Below are positions 8,768-18,377 of a DNA stretch of 64,000 bases, one piece after another. The notes beneath the pieces are model-generated. The model did not search any database and was not told the DNA's origin. It saw nothing but the letters and a program-made list of their open reading frames with translations. Within the stretch, counting starts at the first letter, position 1. Each line of letters opens with the position of its first letter. The DNA lies in assembly GCA_965267405.1 (NCBI GenBank), contig OZ253954.1, positions 1,116,001-1,180,000 of the forward strand, written 5' to 3'. This stretch comes from JAPPOI01 sp028818055. Its GTDB lineage: Bacteria > Pseudomonadota > Alphaproteobacteria > Rhodobacterales > Rhodobacteraceae. The translations under genes were made by a program, and so were the position numbers.

Positions 8768-8959
8768 TCATCCGAAAACGGACAGCACGCCTTGCAGACC
8801 CTGACGGATCAGAAAGTCGACGAAAAAGAAGAAAATCGCGGTCACGATAGACAGCATGAAAACCATCGCCGACGTCAACATGACCTCGCGGCGCGTTGGC
8901 CAAACGACTTTGGAAACTTCGGCGCGAACTTCCTGGAAGAATTTAAACGGGTTTACCAT
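8768..8959 (-). CDS. secE: Preprotein translocase subunit SecE
   Basis: SecE clamps and stabilises SecY in the SecYEG protein channel. The short alphaproteobacterial form of 63 residues is seen: an amphipathic helix FKFFQEVRAEVSKVVWPTRREV, then one transmembrane segment (LTSAMVFMLSIVTAIFFFFV). The ATG at 8959 (MVNPFKFF) is chosen over upstream in-frame starts because it gives the family N-terminus; the ribosome-binding site is weak. It lies between tRNA-Trp and nusG as in most proteobacteria. Confidence 0.96.
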   Translation of the reverse strand: MVNPFKFFQEVRAEVSKVVWPTRREVMLTSAMVFMLSIVTAIFFFFVDFLIRQGLQGVLSVFG

Positions 8960-9052
8960 GCGTTCTTGGTCTCTGTGCTGAGTTTCACCGCAGATACGCG
9001 CTGAACAGTTCTCTTTCAACCCTTGCCGGATCACCTTCGGTTCAACGTGGCC

Positions 9053-9128
9053 TGGCAGGGGCGGAGGGCCTCGAACCCCCGACCTACGGTTTTGGAGACC
9101 GTCGCTCTACCAACTGAGCTACACCCCT
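9053..9128 (-). tRNA. tRNA-Trp (CCA anticodon)
   Basis: The minus strand folds into a full cloverleaf of 76 bases including an encoded CCA end: acceptor AGGGGTG paired with CGCCCCT (one G-U), D-arm with AGCTCAGTTGGTAGAGC, anticodon loop TCTCCAAAA giving anticodon CCA, and T-arm GGGTTCGAGGCCC. G is the discriminator base. The tuf/tRNA-Trp/secE/nusG neighbourhood is conserved. Confidence 0.97.
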
Positions 9129-9192
9129 AAGGCCGATGCGTTGGTTAGTCGGTCACGCGGTTGGAATCAAGCGCTGTTTCACGACGGCAGGA

Positions 9193-10485
9193 TCAGTACT
9201 TCAATCGAAGCTGTGCGGCTTCCACGTATTTACCCGCACTGATCAATTCGCGGGCAAATGCGCCGACACGATCTTGTGGCAATCCGGTTTGAATCGCGGT
9301 GTTGAACCGTTCAATCCCCTCTTTAGCGCTTCCACCATGAACCATTGCGATCGCGATGTAGTAATGCGCCCAAGGGTCCTCAACGCCGGTCTCTAGCGAA
9401 GCCTCAGCCGCCTGCAACGCCATTGGGTAGTCGTTGAGCTCAAGGGCGATATAGCTTTTCAGGAGAAAATCCGTGTGATCCACGCCGTCCAGCTGAATAC
9501 CGCGATCAATCACGGCCAATGCTTCACTCATTTGACCGTCAGTGATCAGGACGTCCGCATACCAGTACAAAATCGCGTTCTTGGGGCCCAACAGGGCGTC
9601 GGCTTCGCTCAGAGTCTGAATGGCTTCAGCACGTCTTTCGAGCGCAACAAGCGCAAGACCCTTCTCGATGTACCCCGATGTCCGATCTGGATAATCAGCA
9701 ATCAAGCGGTCGGCATCCCGAAGTGCCTGAGCGTTACGGTCCAAATCACGCAACGCTATGATGCGATATACGCGGGCGGAGTAATGATTTGGCGCCTGTG
9801 CAAGAGCTGCATTCAACGAGTCCAATGCCACCTGGTTTTGACTGAGCTTTAGGGCCGAACGGCCCTTACCAAACAAAGCATTTACGTCATCGGCGTCGTG
9901 CGACAGCGCTTCGTTGAAGCGCTTCATTGCCATATCAAAGTTGCTTTCTTCGAAATGGCTCCACGCAATTTCTCGGATGGCCCAGATGTACTTCGGATCA
10001 ATAGCCAGTGCCGCTTCGAGCATTTGGCGCGACTCATCTCCACCAATTGCACCGGTCGCGCGAGCCGTCGTCGCCTTTCCGGCAAGGCCTTGGACGGAAA
10101 CATCAATTGCAAGAGAGTTCTCAAATGCAGCCAGTGCTTCAGCTTCGTTACCGTAGCCTCGAAGTATCCAACCCAAGCCGTTCCAAGCGTCCAACGCCCG
10201 TGGATCAAGCGACAGAGCCCGCTGGTATGTTTCTTCGGCTTGTGAATCGAGGTTGTTCCAAGACTGGGCGTCGCCAAGCGCGACGAGCAGCTCAACGCGT
10301 TGACTGCCAGTAAGGTTGGCCGCATCCAAAGCGGCTGAGCATGCAGACACCAAGCGCTCAGCACTGTCTTCCTGTGCAAGGCAAACACGCGCCAATGTGT
10401 CTTCCGAGCTCGTAATAAGTGGTTTTGCCGAAGCAATGAGCGGAAAAACCAAGGCAGCTGTCGCGGCAACAAAAAAACGTCGCAT
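9193..10485 (-). CDS. Exported TPR-repeat protein
   Basis: A 430-residue protein with a signal peptide (MRRFFVAATAALVFPLIASA). At least eight tetratricopeptide repeats follow, for example AEETYQRALSLDPRALDAWNGLG, AIRE-x-AWSHFEES and RFNEALSHDADDVNALFGKG. It probably serves as a periplasmic protein-interaction scaffold; partners are unknown. It sits between tuf and tRNA-Trp, on the same strand, interrupting the usual translation-gene block. The terminator behind tuf (10594-10645) separates it from tuf transcription. Confidence 0.85.
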   Translation of the reverse strand: MRRFFVAATAALVFPLIASAKPLITSSEDTLARVCLAQEDSAERLVSACSAALDAANLTGSQRVELLVALGDAQSWNNLDSQAEETYQRALSLDPRALDAWNGLGWILRGYGNEAEALAAFENSLAIDVSVQGLAGKATTARATGAIGGDESRQMLEAALAIDPKYIWAIREIAWSHFEESNFDMAMKRFNEALSHDADDVNALFGKGRSALKLSQNQVALDSLNAALAQAPNHYSARVYRIIALRDLDRNAQALRDADRLIADYPDRTSGYIEKGLALVALERRAEAIQTLSEADALLGPKNAILYWYADVLITDGQMSEALAVIDRGIQLDGVDHTDFLLKSYIALELNDYPMALQAAEASLETGVEDPWAHYYIAIAMVHGGSAKEGIERFNTAIQTGLPQDRVGAFARELISAGKYVEAAQLRLKY

Positions 10486-10593
10486 GAACCAATTCCTAAA
10501 TTACCCCAAAGTAACTTCGGCGACCGCGGTGCCAGAAGCTTGAGCAAAATCAGGCAATTTCGAGAAAAATTATGGTGTATTGTAACGAAATAA

Positions 10594-10617
10594 GGCCGCC
10601 AAATAGGCGGCCTTTTT
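10594..10617. terminator. Rho-independent terminator downstream of tuf (distal hairpin)
   Basis: GGCCGCC / AAATA / GGCGGCC forms a perfect 7-bp stem with TTTTT on the plus strand and TTATTT on the minus strand, so it can act in either direction. It lies about 40 bases past the tuf stop. Confidence 0.8.
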
Positions 10618-10624
10618 GTCGTAT

Positions 10625-10645
10625 GGCGGGGGTTTTGCCCCCGCC
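10625..10645 (-). terminator. Second hairpin downstream of tuf (proximal)
   Basis: GGCGGGGG / TTTTG / CCCCCGCC is a perfect 8-bp GC stem, 12 bases past the tuf stop. With the 10594-10617 hairpin it makes a tandem terminator, sensible behind one of the most strongly expressed genes in the cell. Confidence 0.6.
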
Positions 10646-10657
10646 TTACGGTATGGC

Positions 10658-11833
10658 TTACTCGATGATCTTCGAGACGACGCCGGAGCCGACGGTGCGG
10701 CCACCTTCGCGGATCGCGAAGCGCAGGCCTTCTTCCATCGCAATCGGTGCGATCAGCTCAACGCCGAACTTCAGGTTGTCGCCTGGCATCACCATCTCGG
10801 TGCCCGAAGGCAGCTCGACAGTGCCGGTCACGTCTGTGGTCCGGAAGTAGAACTGTGGGCGGTAGTTCGCAAAGAACGGCGTGTGACGGCCGCCTTCATC
10901 CTTCGTCAGGATGTAGACCTCGCACTCGAACTTCGTGTGCGGTGTCACCGAACCCGGCTTACACAGAACCTGGCCACGCTCAACAGCTTCACGGTCAACA
11001 CCACGCAGCAGCGCGCCGATGTTGTCGCCGGCTTCACCACGATCGAGAAGCTTGCGGAACATCTCAACACCCGTACACACGGTCTTCTGTGTGTCCTTGA
11101 TGCCGACGATTTCGATCTCGTCGTTGACGTTGATCACGCCACGCTCAACACGACCGGTGACAACCGTACCACGACCCGAGATCGAGAACACGTCTTCGAT
11201 CGGCATCAGGAACGGCTGGTCAACTGCGCGCTCTGGCTGTGGGATGTATTCGTCAACAGCCGCCATCAGCTCAGCAATCTTGTTCGCGCCGATCTCGTCG
11301 TCACGGCCTTCCAGAGCAGCCAGAGCCGAACCTGCAACGATAGGAATATCGTCGCCTGGGTAGCCGTACTCGCTCAGAAGTTCACGAACTTCCATCTCAA
11401 CCAGTTCAAGCAGCTCTTCGTCGTCAACCTGGTCAACTTTGTTCAGGAACACGACCATCGACGGGATGCCAACCTGGCGGCCCAACAGGATGTGCTCACG
11501 CGTTTGTGGCATCGGGCCATCAGCTGCGTTCACAACCAGGATCGCGCCGTCCATCTGGGCTGCGCCTGTGATCATGTTCTTCACGTAGTCAGCGTGACCC
11601 GGGCAGTCGACGTGGGCATAGTGACGGCTGTCCGTCTCGTACTCAACGTGCGCCGTCGAGATCGTGATACCACGCGCCTTTTCTTCCGGTGCGCCGTCAA
11701 TCTCGTCATAGGCCTGAAACTCACCAAACTGCTTCGTGATCGCCGCCGTCAACGTCGTCTTGCCGTGGTCAACGTGACCAATCGTGCCAATGTTCACATG
11801 CGGTTTGCTGCGGTCAAACTTTTCCTTCGCCAT
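10658..11833 (-). CDS. tuf: Translation elongation factor Tu
   Basis: EF-Tu delivers aminoacyl-tRNA to the ribosome. The 391-residue product starts [27 protein letters not shown] with the GHVDHGKT P-loop. It also has [16 protein letters not shown] and SAL GTP-binding motifs, then the beta-barrel domains 2 and 3 ending in [13 protein letters not shown]. Many alphaproteobacteria have two tuf copies; one is present in this window. Tandem hairpins follow the stop. Confidence 0.99.
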   Translation of the reverse strand: MAKEKFDRSKPHVNIGTIGHVDHGKTTLTAAITKQFGEFQAYDEIDGAPEEKARGITISTAHVEYETDSRHYAHVDCPGHADYVKNMITGAAQMDGAILVVNAADGPMPQTREHILLGRQVGIPSMVVFLNKVDQVDDEELLELVEMEVRELLSEYGYPGDDIPIVAGSALAALEGRDDEIGANKIAELMAAVDEYIPQPERAVDQPFLMPIEDVFSISGRGTVVTGRVERGVINVNDEIEIVGIKDTQKTVCTGVEMFRKLLDRGEAGDNIGALLRGVDREAVERGQVLCKPGSVTPHTKFECEVYILTKDEGGRHTPFFANYRPQFYFRTTDVTGTVELPSGTEMVMPGDNLKFGVELIAPIAMEEGLRFAIREGGRTVGSGVVSKIIE

Positions 11834-11903
11834 CGCCCTTTAGCCTCTGAATAGGGTTCAATATCGGGCGCGACGTATGTCATCAGAGCGCGAAAATCAA
11901 GCG

Positions 11904-12521
11904 TCAGTTATCGGTATCCGCGGGAACAGCGGACTCAAGAGGCGGCGGTGGCGTCTGAATATTGTACGGTACCCGCACTTGTCCGGGTTTCGGAGTGAAC
12001 CAGTCAGGGTTTTCAAGCAGCCATTCTTCAATCTCGCGAGCGGCGTTTGCGCTGAGATTGGTCAACTGCACATCAGCAGACCTGACCAATCCCGACCCAA
12101 TAAGAGGGACCGCGTTCTGAAACCCCTCGCCGACTTGAATGCGTTTGGGTTCATCATTGATTTTTTGCTGCGTGGAATTATCAAAAATCGTGACGTCCAA
12201 GAGCATGACAGAGGATGGCGCATAGACGACTGGAATGCCTGGTTGTGCCAAGACAATGCCACCCACAACAATTCCTAAATGGTAGAGACCATCGCCGTCG
12301 TAACGGCGAAGGCGCTTGGCAACTGCATTTTGCACTGTCGCTTCAAGTTCGTTTTCGGACATTTCACGAGAGAACGGTCCAAGCACAACGTCATCTGCAA
12401 TGGCGATGTTATGTCCGAGCCGGAAATCGCCCAACGTCGCAGGCGTGTTCTTGAAATCTTCAGTGACCGGAGAACAAGCAGCTAACCCAACTGCCAAGAG
12501 AACTATGATTGCCCGTACCAT
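11904..12521 (-). CDS. Putative outer-membrane lipoprotein, unknown function
   Basis: The 205-residue product begins with a lipoprotein signal (MVRAIIVLLAVGLAAC-SPV) whose lipobox LAAC puts Cys16 as the lipidated residue. The rest is soluble with a predicted mixed fold (NAVAKRLRRYDGDGLYHLGIVVGG; VMLLDVTIFDNSTQQKI) reminiscent of small periplasmic lipoproteins. No known domain is recognised. It lies between tuf and the M48 protease gene, same strand. Confidence 0.75.
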   Translation of the reverse strand: MVRAIIVLLAVGLAACSPVTEDFKNTPATLGDFRLGHNIAIADDVVLGPFSREMSENELEATVQNAVAKRLRRYDGDGLYHLGIVVGGIVLAQPGIPVVYAPSSVMLLDVTIFDNSTQQKINDEPKRIQVGEGFQNAVPLIGSGLVRSADVQLTNLSANAAREIEEWLLENPDWFTPKPGQVRVPYNIQTPPPPLESAVPADTDN

Positions 12522-12587
12522 GTTTTTGCCCCACCGCCTGTAAAAGGTCTTGTGAATTGAATACCTCTCGCGCCCAAACTCAGCAAG

Positions 12588-13721
12588 TTAGTCGCAAATC
12601 TCCTTCAAGTTTTGCCATTCATCTTCAGTGAGGCTGGGATCAGGTGCTGTCAGTTGCGCGCCTGCTTCGCGAGACACCGCGATGCGATCACCAAGTGCCG
12701 GATGCGAAGCAAAATGTGCAGCAAATCCTTCTTGATCACCGTACCGGTCAAGCAATTTCTGGAACAGAGTGCCCAAAGCGGCGGGATCGATGTTTGCTTT
12801 CAGCAAGAGATCGACTCCATAGTCATCCGCGGCGGCTTCAGCCTCTCGGCTGTAATCTGCTTGAATGAGTTGTTCGACCAGAAACAGAACCACAGCCCCG
12901 CCCGCAAAGTCTCCGAAGAGCAATCCAAGAACGCCGAGCGACCCCGCCGAACGAAGTGCCATGCGGGTGGGATCGCGTGCTGCCACATGACCGATCTCGT
13001 GGGCGAAAACTGCGGCGATTTCATCCGGACTTTCCGCTTCGTCCAGCATCCCGCGAAAAAACACCACCTGACCGCCGGGCAAAGCGAACGCATTGATCAT
13101 GTCATGATCAAGAACGCTAACCGTAACAGGATACGGCAAATCAAGGCCTTCGCCCTCTAAACGGACGAGCATTTTTTGCAGTGCTTCGTCACCTTCAGGC
13201 GTTGAACAAAAACCAACGGGAAACATGTCCGACCCGAGAGCGGTTTGTATTTGCTCCAGAGTAGCTTCACCCAAGGCTTGCTCGCCACGCGCCGGCAAGA
13301 AGCGCGCGAGTTGATCCGCCATGACCGGCACAAGCAAAAACACGATGGCAAAGACTGCTGCGACCGCGGCGCCCGCCCAAGCCAAAACACGTCCTTTGCC
13401 GTGCACAGGCTGACGTTTTGAGAGTTTCGGCGCACGACGTCGAACAACTGCAATTGTCACTTCATCGGTAATCGTCAAACGAGCCAAAGCACGCTGTGTG
13501 CTCGTCAAGACCAGAGCAGATGTGTCAGCTTGGTCGGGAATTTCACGGAGTTCGCTCAGCGGCCAGTTTTCAACTGGGGCTTCCGGTGGCTTGATCGTGA
13601 GGCAACTAGCGTTCTCGTTGATTTCGAACTCAACACGCTGAACGCGTGCCGTTCGACCATCAATGAAATCGGCAAATCCTTCCGGACGGGATGGTGTGGC
13701 GCCAACGGAGATGATGGTCAT
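12588..13721 (-). CDS. M48-family membrane-associated zinc metalloprotease
   Basis: A 377-residue protein. The N-terminal third is a soluble DUF-like domain (RVQRVEFEINENA...). One transmembrane helix follows (about residues 113-134), and the C-terminal M48 peptidase domain carries HEIGHVAARDP (His241, Glu242, His245) with a downstream EAAADDYGVDLL that should supply the third zinc ligand. M48 enzymes such as BepA/LoiP act in envelope quality control. Its ATG overlaps the stop of... that is, it lies just upstream of and overlaps by four bases (ATGA, 13718-13721) the upstream DUF898 gene, indicating translational coupling. Confidence 0.9.
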   Translation of the reverse strand: MTIISVGATPSRPEGFADFIDGRTARVQRVEFEINENASCLTIKPPEAPVENWPLSELREIPDQADTSALVLTSTQRALARLTITDEVTIAVVRRRAPKLSKRQPVHGKGRVLAWAGAAVAAVFAIVFLLVPVMADQLARFLPARGEQALGEATLEQIQTALGSDMFPVGFCSTPEGDEALQKMLVRLEGEGLDLPYPVTVSVLDHDMINAFALPGGQVVFFRGMLDEAESPDEIAAVFAHEIGHVAARDPTRMALRSAGSLGVLGLLFGDFAGGAVVLFLVEQLIQADYSREAEAAADDYGVDLLLKANIDPAALGTLFQKLLDRYGDQEGFAAHFASHPALGDRIAVSREAGAQLTAPDPSLTEDEWQNLKEICD

Positions 13722-14911
13722 ATCGCCGCCCCCAGATCGAGAGCTTCGGCAAAGCCTTCCGCTTCACGGTGCTCATCTCGCTCGCGCTGAGAGACATTCA
13801 CCAATGCTTCGGCACCCAAAACTTCGATGCGCTCAGCGTAATGACGCCAAAGTGGCAAGGTCACAAAAACATGCTGCAAAGCCGCCCAAATAAGGAAGAC
13901 GGCGAAATACAAAGCGAACCCAATTGCCTGGAGTCCCAACCCCGGCGCGCCAAGATTGTCGAAATCATCCAGAGAAAATGCTTCGCCAATGTTTGCAAAC
14001 ATTATGCCAACGAAAGCGAATGCCACGCCAATTGCCAATGCGCCGGCAATCAATGACGTCACAAAGTACCCAAACGAGTAAATCCAAATGACCCGTGGCG
14101 CAGAAATCCTACAGTCGAACCGGATCGACCCGGCGGTCTTTGTATTCGACAATTGCCGAAAACTACGGACCCGGTACCAAGCAAATGTAAGAAGCAGCAA
14201 CGGGGAAGCTGGCAATGCGATCGAGAGAAGTGCCTCGGGGTCGCCGTCTTCAGTTACATACATTCCGACAAGCGCGAAAACCAGAAAACCCAAAACGATC
14301 CAACTGGGGATCGCGCCCAGAATAAGCATCGTCCAGCGTCCGCCTTGATTGAACTGCACATCCCCAAACCACGTGCGATCCCACCGATACTTTTCCAGCC
14401 GGTACGTCATGAGAGGCCAAAGCAACGTTCCAGAAATAATGGTTAAGAACCAATACACTAGGGCACGCCAACAATACCCCCACGCGCCAGGATCAACACC
14501 AAATCTGATCCCCCGCCAACGGGTCCTGGCATAGACGTAACGACGCGCGCGATACCTGGCGTAGAACCAAATTGGGACGACGCCGGCCAAGGACGCAAAA
14601 TACGCGACTGAGTTTCCCTCAAACAATGAAAAGCTGAGGAACATCAGGATCAAATTCACAACGCCGATGTAGAACGCAAGAATGACGACGGCGATGAAGA
14701 AGCCCAAGAGCTTTTCAAGCGGCTCACCAACATATTCCAAAGGCTGACCACCAGGGCGAATTGACGACCAATAATAGCGCCGAAGTCGGGTTTTCATCCA
14801 AAAACGGTAGATTCCCACGGTGATAACCGTCAGAAATCCCATCCAGAGTGCCATTCTGAGCAACTTGCCGCGCTGACCGATGAACTTTGTTGTCAGGGTC
14901 GAGTGCAGCAT
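13718..14911 (-). CDS. DUF898 (YjgN-like) integral membrane protein
   Basis: The 397-residue product matches the DUF898/YjgN pattern: repeated units with a G-x-L-x-x-x-x-x-x-T-x-G-I-Y-x-F-W motif (MALWMGFLTVITVGIYRFWM) and RRYYW / RARRYVYARTRWRGIRFG signatures between transmembrane pairs, about eight to ten helices in all. The function is unknown. The ATG at 14911 (MLHSTLTTKF) is chosen because the longer frame would run into parC. It begins 4 bases after the parC stop and overlaps the M48 gene by 4 bases, so parC - DUF898 - M48 may be one transcript. Confidence 0.85.
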   Translation of the reverse strand: MLHSTLTTKFIGQRGKLLRMALWMGFLTVITVGIYRFWMKTRLRRYYWSSIRPGGQPLEYVGEPLEKLLGFFIAVVILAFYIGVVNLILMFLSFSLFEGNSVAYFASLAGVVPIWFYARYRARRYVYARTRWRGIRFGVDPGAWGYCWRALVYWFLTIISGTLLWPLMTYRLEKYRWDRTWFGDVQFNQGGRWTMLILGAIPSWIVLGFLVFALVGMYVTEDGDPEALLSIALPASPLLLLTFAWYRVRSFRQLSNTKTAGSIRFDCRISAPRVIWIYSFGYFVTSLIAGALAIGVAFAFVGIMFANIGEAFSLDDFDNLGAPGLGLQAIGFALYFAVFLIWAALQHVFVTLPLWRHYAERIEVLGAEALVNVSQRERDEHREAEGFAEALDLGAAI

Positions 14912-14915
14912 CAGA

Positions 14916-17228
14916 CTAGGTGAACCGATTGTCTTGTGGGAAACCGCGCGGCGCCATGCGGCCCGCGCTCGCACGGGCACCTTGCCATTCTTCAAGCTCG
15001 GTCACATGTCGTGTGCGACCTGCCGGGTCAAGCCACTGCAAACCTTCAGCAAGCTCGAAGGTTCGTGCGTCGCTAAGGCCGCCGTCCTTATATTTTTGGA
15101 GCCGGACACCTTTGCCGCGACCCATTTCTGGCAGGTCAGCAACGGGGAAGATGAGCATTTTTCTGTTTTCACCAACAACCGAGACATGGTCTCCAGAAGC
15201 GGCCACGCACACTTTTGCGCGGACATCTCCCTTAACATTGAGAACCTGTTTTCCGCTTCTCGTCTGCGCAACCACGTCATCTTCGGCAACTACGAACCCA
15301 TCGCCCGCAGAAGAGGCGACCAAAAGCTTTGCTGTTGGTGTGTGAATGAACAGAGCGACAATCTCGGCCTCGTTCGGCAAATCGACCATCAACCTGACGG
15401 GCTCGCCCATCCCTCGCCCGCCCGGGAGATTGGATACACTGAGAGTGTAGAACCTGCCGTTTGAACCGAAGACCAGCAGGCGATCGGTTGTCTCGGCATG
15501 GAAAATGAAGCGTGGTCCATCGCCATCCTTGAACTTGAGCTCGCGTGAAAGATCGATATGGCCAGTCATAGCACGGATCCATCCCATCTGCGAGCAGACG
15601 ATTGTGACAGGTTCCTTGTCGATCATTGCCTCGATCGGGACGTCTTCGATTTCGGCGGCCTCGGCGAAAGTTGTCCGTCGAGCGCCACCTTCAGCTCCCT
15701 TGCCGAAGGTTTTCTTCACTTCTCGAAGTTGATCAACAATCTTTGCCCACTGGCGTTCTTCGTTCTCCAGCAGGTCTTCCAGGTCGGCCCGCTCGATCAA
15801 CAACTCATCATACTCGCGGCGAAGCTCGATTTCCTCAAGCCGACGCAGAGCACGCAAGCGCATGTTCAAGATGGCTTCGACCTGAACTTCGCTCAACTCG
15901 CCTTCGCCGTCCGGTGGCGAAACATAGTCATCTTCCGACACAGCGCGCACAAAATCGCGTGCCCAATTCTCGCGCATCAAAGCGGCCTTTGGATCATCGT
16001 CGTATCTGATGATGTCGATGACGCGATCCAAGTTCAAAAAGGCCGTAATAAATCCTTCCAAGACCTCAAGACGATGATCAATCTTGTCCAGCCGGTGCTG
16101 CGAGCGGCGCGCAAGAACTTCGCGACGATGCGCCAAAAATGCGCGCAACACTTCTTTCAGCGAACAAACCTTGGGCGTCACACCATCGATCAGCACGTTC
16201 ATGTTGAGGCTGAACCGGGTTTCCAGATCGGTGTTTCGGAACAACATGTTCATCAAGACGTCTGGGTCGACATTTCGAGAGCGCGGTTCCAGAACAATCC
16301 GGATATCCTCAGCCGACTCATCTCTGACGTCGCCCAGTATCGGGACTTTCTTCGTCTGAATGACTTCGGCCACTTTTTCGATCAGGCGACTCTTGGGCAC
16401 TTGGTACGGGATCTCTGTCACGACGACCTGCCATTGTCCTCGCCCAAGATCTTCAACTTCCCACTTTGCACGAACTCGGAAGCCACCGCGTCCCGTCCGA
16501 TAGGCTTCGGCGATAGCGTCAGGTGGTTCGATAACGATCCCACCCGTCGGAAAGTCCGGACCCTTAACCATCTCGATCAGTGTGTCGTCGCGCACCAAGT
16601 CACTGTTTTGCTCCTTGGCAAGGTGGATGCAGGCATCACAAAGTTCGTCAATGTTGTGAGGTGGAATATTGGTCGCCATCCCAACCGCAATACCGCTTGC
16701 GCCGTTCGCTAGCAGATTTGGAAATGCGGCTGGCAGAACCGCAGGCTCATCAAGCGTGCCATCATAGTTCGGGCGAAAATCGACCGCGTTCTCAGTCAAG
16801 CCCTCCATCAGGGCTTCGGCGGCGGCGGTTAATCTTGCTTCGGTGTATCGTTCGGCAGCTGGGTTATCCCCATCGATATTGCCGAAGTTTCCTTGGCCAT
16901 CGACCAGCGGATAGCGGACGTTGAAGTCCTGAGCCAAACGAGCCATCGCATCGTAGATCGCTTGGTTCCCGTGGGGATGATAGTTGCCCATCACGTCGCC
17001 AGAGATTTTTGCTGATTTTCGGAAGCCGCCCGAGGACGACAATCTCAGCTCACGCATGGCGTAGAGAATCCGGCGATGCACAGGCTTCAAGCCATCGCGC
17101 GCGTCTGGCAGTGCGCGGTGCATGATCGTGCTCAGCGCATAGGTTAGATAGCGCTCGCCGATGGCGCGGCGTAGCGGCTCCGCCAGATTGCTTTCGTCGA
17201 TCTTGGGGTCGTCGGGGGTGTCAGCCAT
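14916..17228 (-). CDS. parC: DNA topoisomerase IV subunit A
   Basis: ParC cuts and rejoins DNA to unlink replicated chromosomes. Starting at the ATG at 17228 the protein has 770 residues: winged-helix breakage domain with catalytic Tyr128 ([10 protein letters not shown]), tower and coiled-coil, then a C-terminal beta-pinwheel of the ParC type. A frame extension to a TTG at 17252 is less likely. The quinolone-resistance region reads [13 protein letters not shown]: Asn88 and Gln89 stand where E. coli ParC has Asp79 and Ser80. Confidence 0.96.
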   Translation of the reverse strand: MADTPDDPKIDESNLAEPLRRAIGERYLTYALSTIMHRALPDARDGLKPVHRRILYAMRELRLSSSGGFRKSAKISGDVMGNYHPHGNQAIYDAMARLAQDFNVRYPLVDGQGNFGNIDGDNPAAERYTEARLTAAAEALMEGLTENAVDFRPNYDGTLDEPAVLPAAFPNLLANGASGIAVGMATNIPPHNIDELCDACIHLAKEQNSDLVRDDTLIEMVKGPDFPTGGIVIEPPDAIAEAYRTGRGGFRVRAKWEVEDLGRGQWQVVVTEIPYQVPKSRLIEKVAEVIQTKKVPILGDVRDESAEDIRIVLEPRSRNVDPDVLMNMLFRNTDLETRFSLNMNVLIDGVTPKVCSLKEVLRAFLAHRREVLARRSQHRLDKIDHRLEVLEGFITAFLNLDRVIDIIRYDDDPKAALMRENWARDFVRAVSEDDYVSPPDGEGELSEVQVEAILNMRLRALRRLEEIELRREYDELLIERADLEDLLENEERQWAKIVDQLREVKKTFGKGAEGGARRTTFAEAAEIEDVPIEAMIDKEPVTIVCSQMGWIRAMTGHIDLSRELKFKDGDGPRFIFHAETTDRLLVFGSNGRFYTLSVSNLPGGRGMGEPVRLMVDLPNEAEIVALFIHTPTAKLLVASSAGDGFVVAEDDVVAQTRSGKQVLNVKGDVRAKVCVAASGDHVSVVGENRKMLIFPVADLPEMGRGKGVRLQKYKDGGLSDARTFELAEGLQWLDPAGRTRHVTELEEWQGARASAGRMAPRGFPQDNRFT

Positions 17229-17374
17229 AGATGATGTGTAGCTTTGGCCCAAAAGGACGTAAAGCGCATAACTGACGCAACATCACAGGATTTCCCCGCG
17301 ACTCTTTTGGGGCGAATCGGTTATGTCGCGCTTCACGGGGATCACATCTGCTTGCACGTCCAGAGGGGGCTTGG

Positions 17375-17944
17375 ATGCTCAAATACATCGTACTGACGCT
17401 TGCCGCACTTTACGGCGTGCTCATGATATTCGGCGACGAATCTCGTCGCGAACCTGTTTCGCGGAATGCGACAAGCGCTGTATTCGATTTTTCATTCGCA
17501 AACCTCGCGCCCGAAGTCGAAACTTCTGAGTTGGGTGACACAGGTTATATCCCTGTCATTTCGGACGACGACGCTGTTGCTGCAGCCATGTCGGCTGGCC
17601 AATCCTATCGAGATAGCTTGGAGGCCACGTCCGAGTTGCGTGGACTTATCCTAGCCGTCGAAACTGCAAGCGCAGGCGTGGTCGAAGTTTCTCAGCCGGT
17701 TGAGCAAGTCGTTTCAGAGGCAATAACCGTGGCCGAGCCGTTGCCACGTTGGTACGTCAGTGGAACTCGGGTGAATCTGCGTTCGGGTCCGGGCACAGGT
17801 AACGAGGTTGTCGCGCAACTGGGGCTGGGGACTGAAGCTGAGGTGTTGAGTGATACCTCGTCGGAATGGATTGAGATCCGAACTTCAGAAGGCACGACCG
17901 GTTGGATCTTCTCGACATTCTTGTCGGAACAGCCACCAGCTTAA
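17375..17944 (+). CDS. Exported or membrane-anchored SH3-domain protein
   Basis: The 189-residue protein has an N-terminal hydrophobic segment (MLKYIVLTLAALYGVLMIF) and a low-complexity middle. The C-terminal bacterial SH3 domain runs from about residue 128 (WYVSGTRVNLRSGPGTGNEVVAQLG...TTGWIFSTFLS). Such SH3b domains often bind peptidoglycan or other envelope ligands. The ATG is preceded by AGAGGGGG. It converges on the GFA gene with a 4-base overlap of stops. Confidence 0.85.
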   Translation: MLKYIVLTLAALYGVLMIFGDESRREPVSRNATSAVFDFSFANLAPEVETSELGDTGYIPVISDDDAVAAAMSAGQSYRDSLEATSELRGLILAVETASAGVVEVSQPVEQVVSEAITVAEPLPRWYVSGTRVNLRSGPGTGNEVVAQLGLGTEAEVLSDTSSEWIEIRTSEGTTGWIFSTFLSEQPPA

Positions 17945-18348
17945 CTCGGCGACCCCTTTTCATAAGTGGGCCAGTCTTCTGGAAACGACACCCAGTCGTG
18001 TTTTTCCTGCATCCAGATTGCTCTGATCGGCGTCGGGCTGTCTGAATCGAAGTTCCCAATTGGAACGCCCACGTGATCAGGTCGCATCTCCAAGGTCCAG
18101 TATAAGGTTGAACCGCAGGTCTCGCAAAAGTGGTTCTCCAATTTGCGACCAGACTCTGCCCTGCGCGACCATGTTTTGGGCTCGCCTGTGACGTTGAATA
18201 CGGTCTTGCCAAAGTAAGCCGCTGCGCCAAACGGCGAACCCGTCCGTTTCTGGCATGCAACACAGTTGCACGCTACGACGAAATCGGGGGCTTCGACCGC
18301 TTCGGCAACCAGCGCACCACATTGACATGACGCTTTGTGTGTCGTCAT
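17941..18348 (-). CDS. GFA/CENP-V family zinc-binding protein
   Basis: The 135-residue protein shows the GFA (glutathione-dependent formaldehyde-activating enzyme-like) fold with its zinc cysteines: CQCGALVAE, CNCVACQKRTGSPF and HFCETCGSTLYW. Most members have no verified substrate, so the label describes a fold rather than proven formaldehyde metabolism. GGAGG lies 6 bases before the ATG. It diverges from the SDR gene at 18378 with only 29 bases between the starts. Confidence 0.88.
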   Translation of the reverse strand: MTTHKASCQCGALVAEAVEAPDFVVACNCVACQKRTGSPFGAAAYFGKTVFNVTGEPKTWSRRAESGRKLENHFCETCGSTLYWTLEMRPDHVGVPIGNFDSDSPTPIRAIWMQEKHDWVSFPEDWPTYEKGSPS

Positions 18349-18377
18349 CCTGAACCTCCAAAATCAACGGGAGCACC

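Noticed and set aside
10616..11854. Long plus-strand open frame (412 codons) opposite tuf
   Set aside because: It mirrors the strongly biased tuf gene on the other strand. The translation is Arg/His/Val-rich without any family features, and tuf itself is unmistakable.
15558..16712. Plus-strand open frame (384 codons) opposite parC
   Set aside because: Antisense to parC with unnatural composition; a shadow of codon bias.
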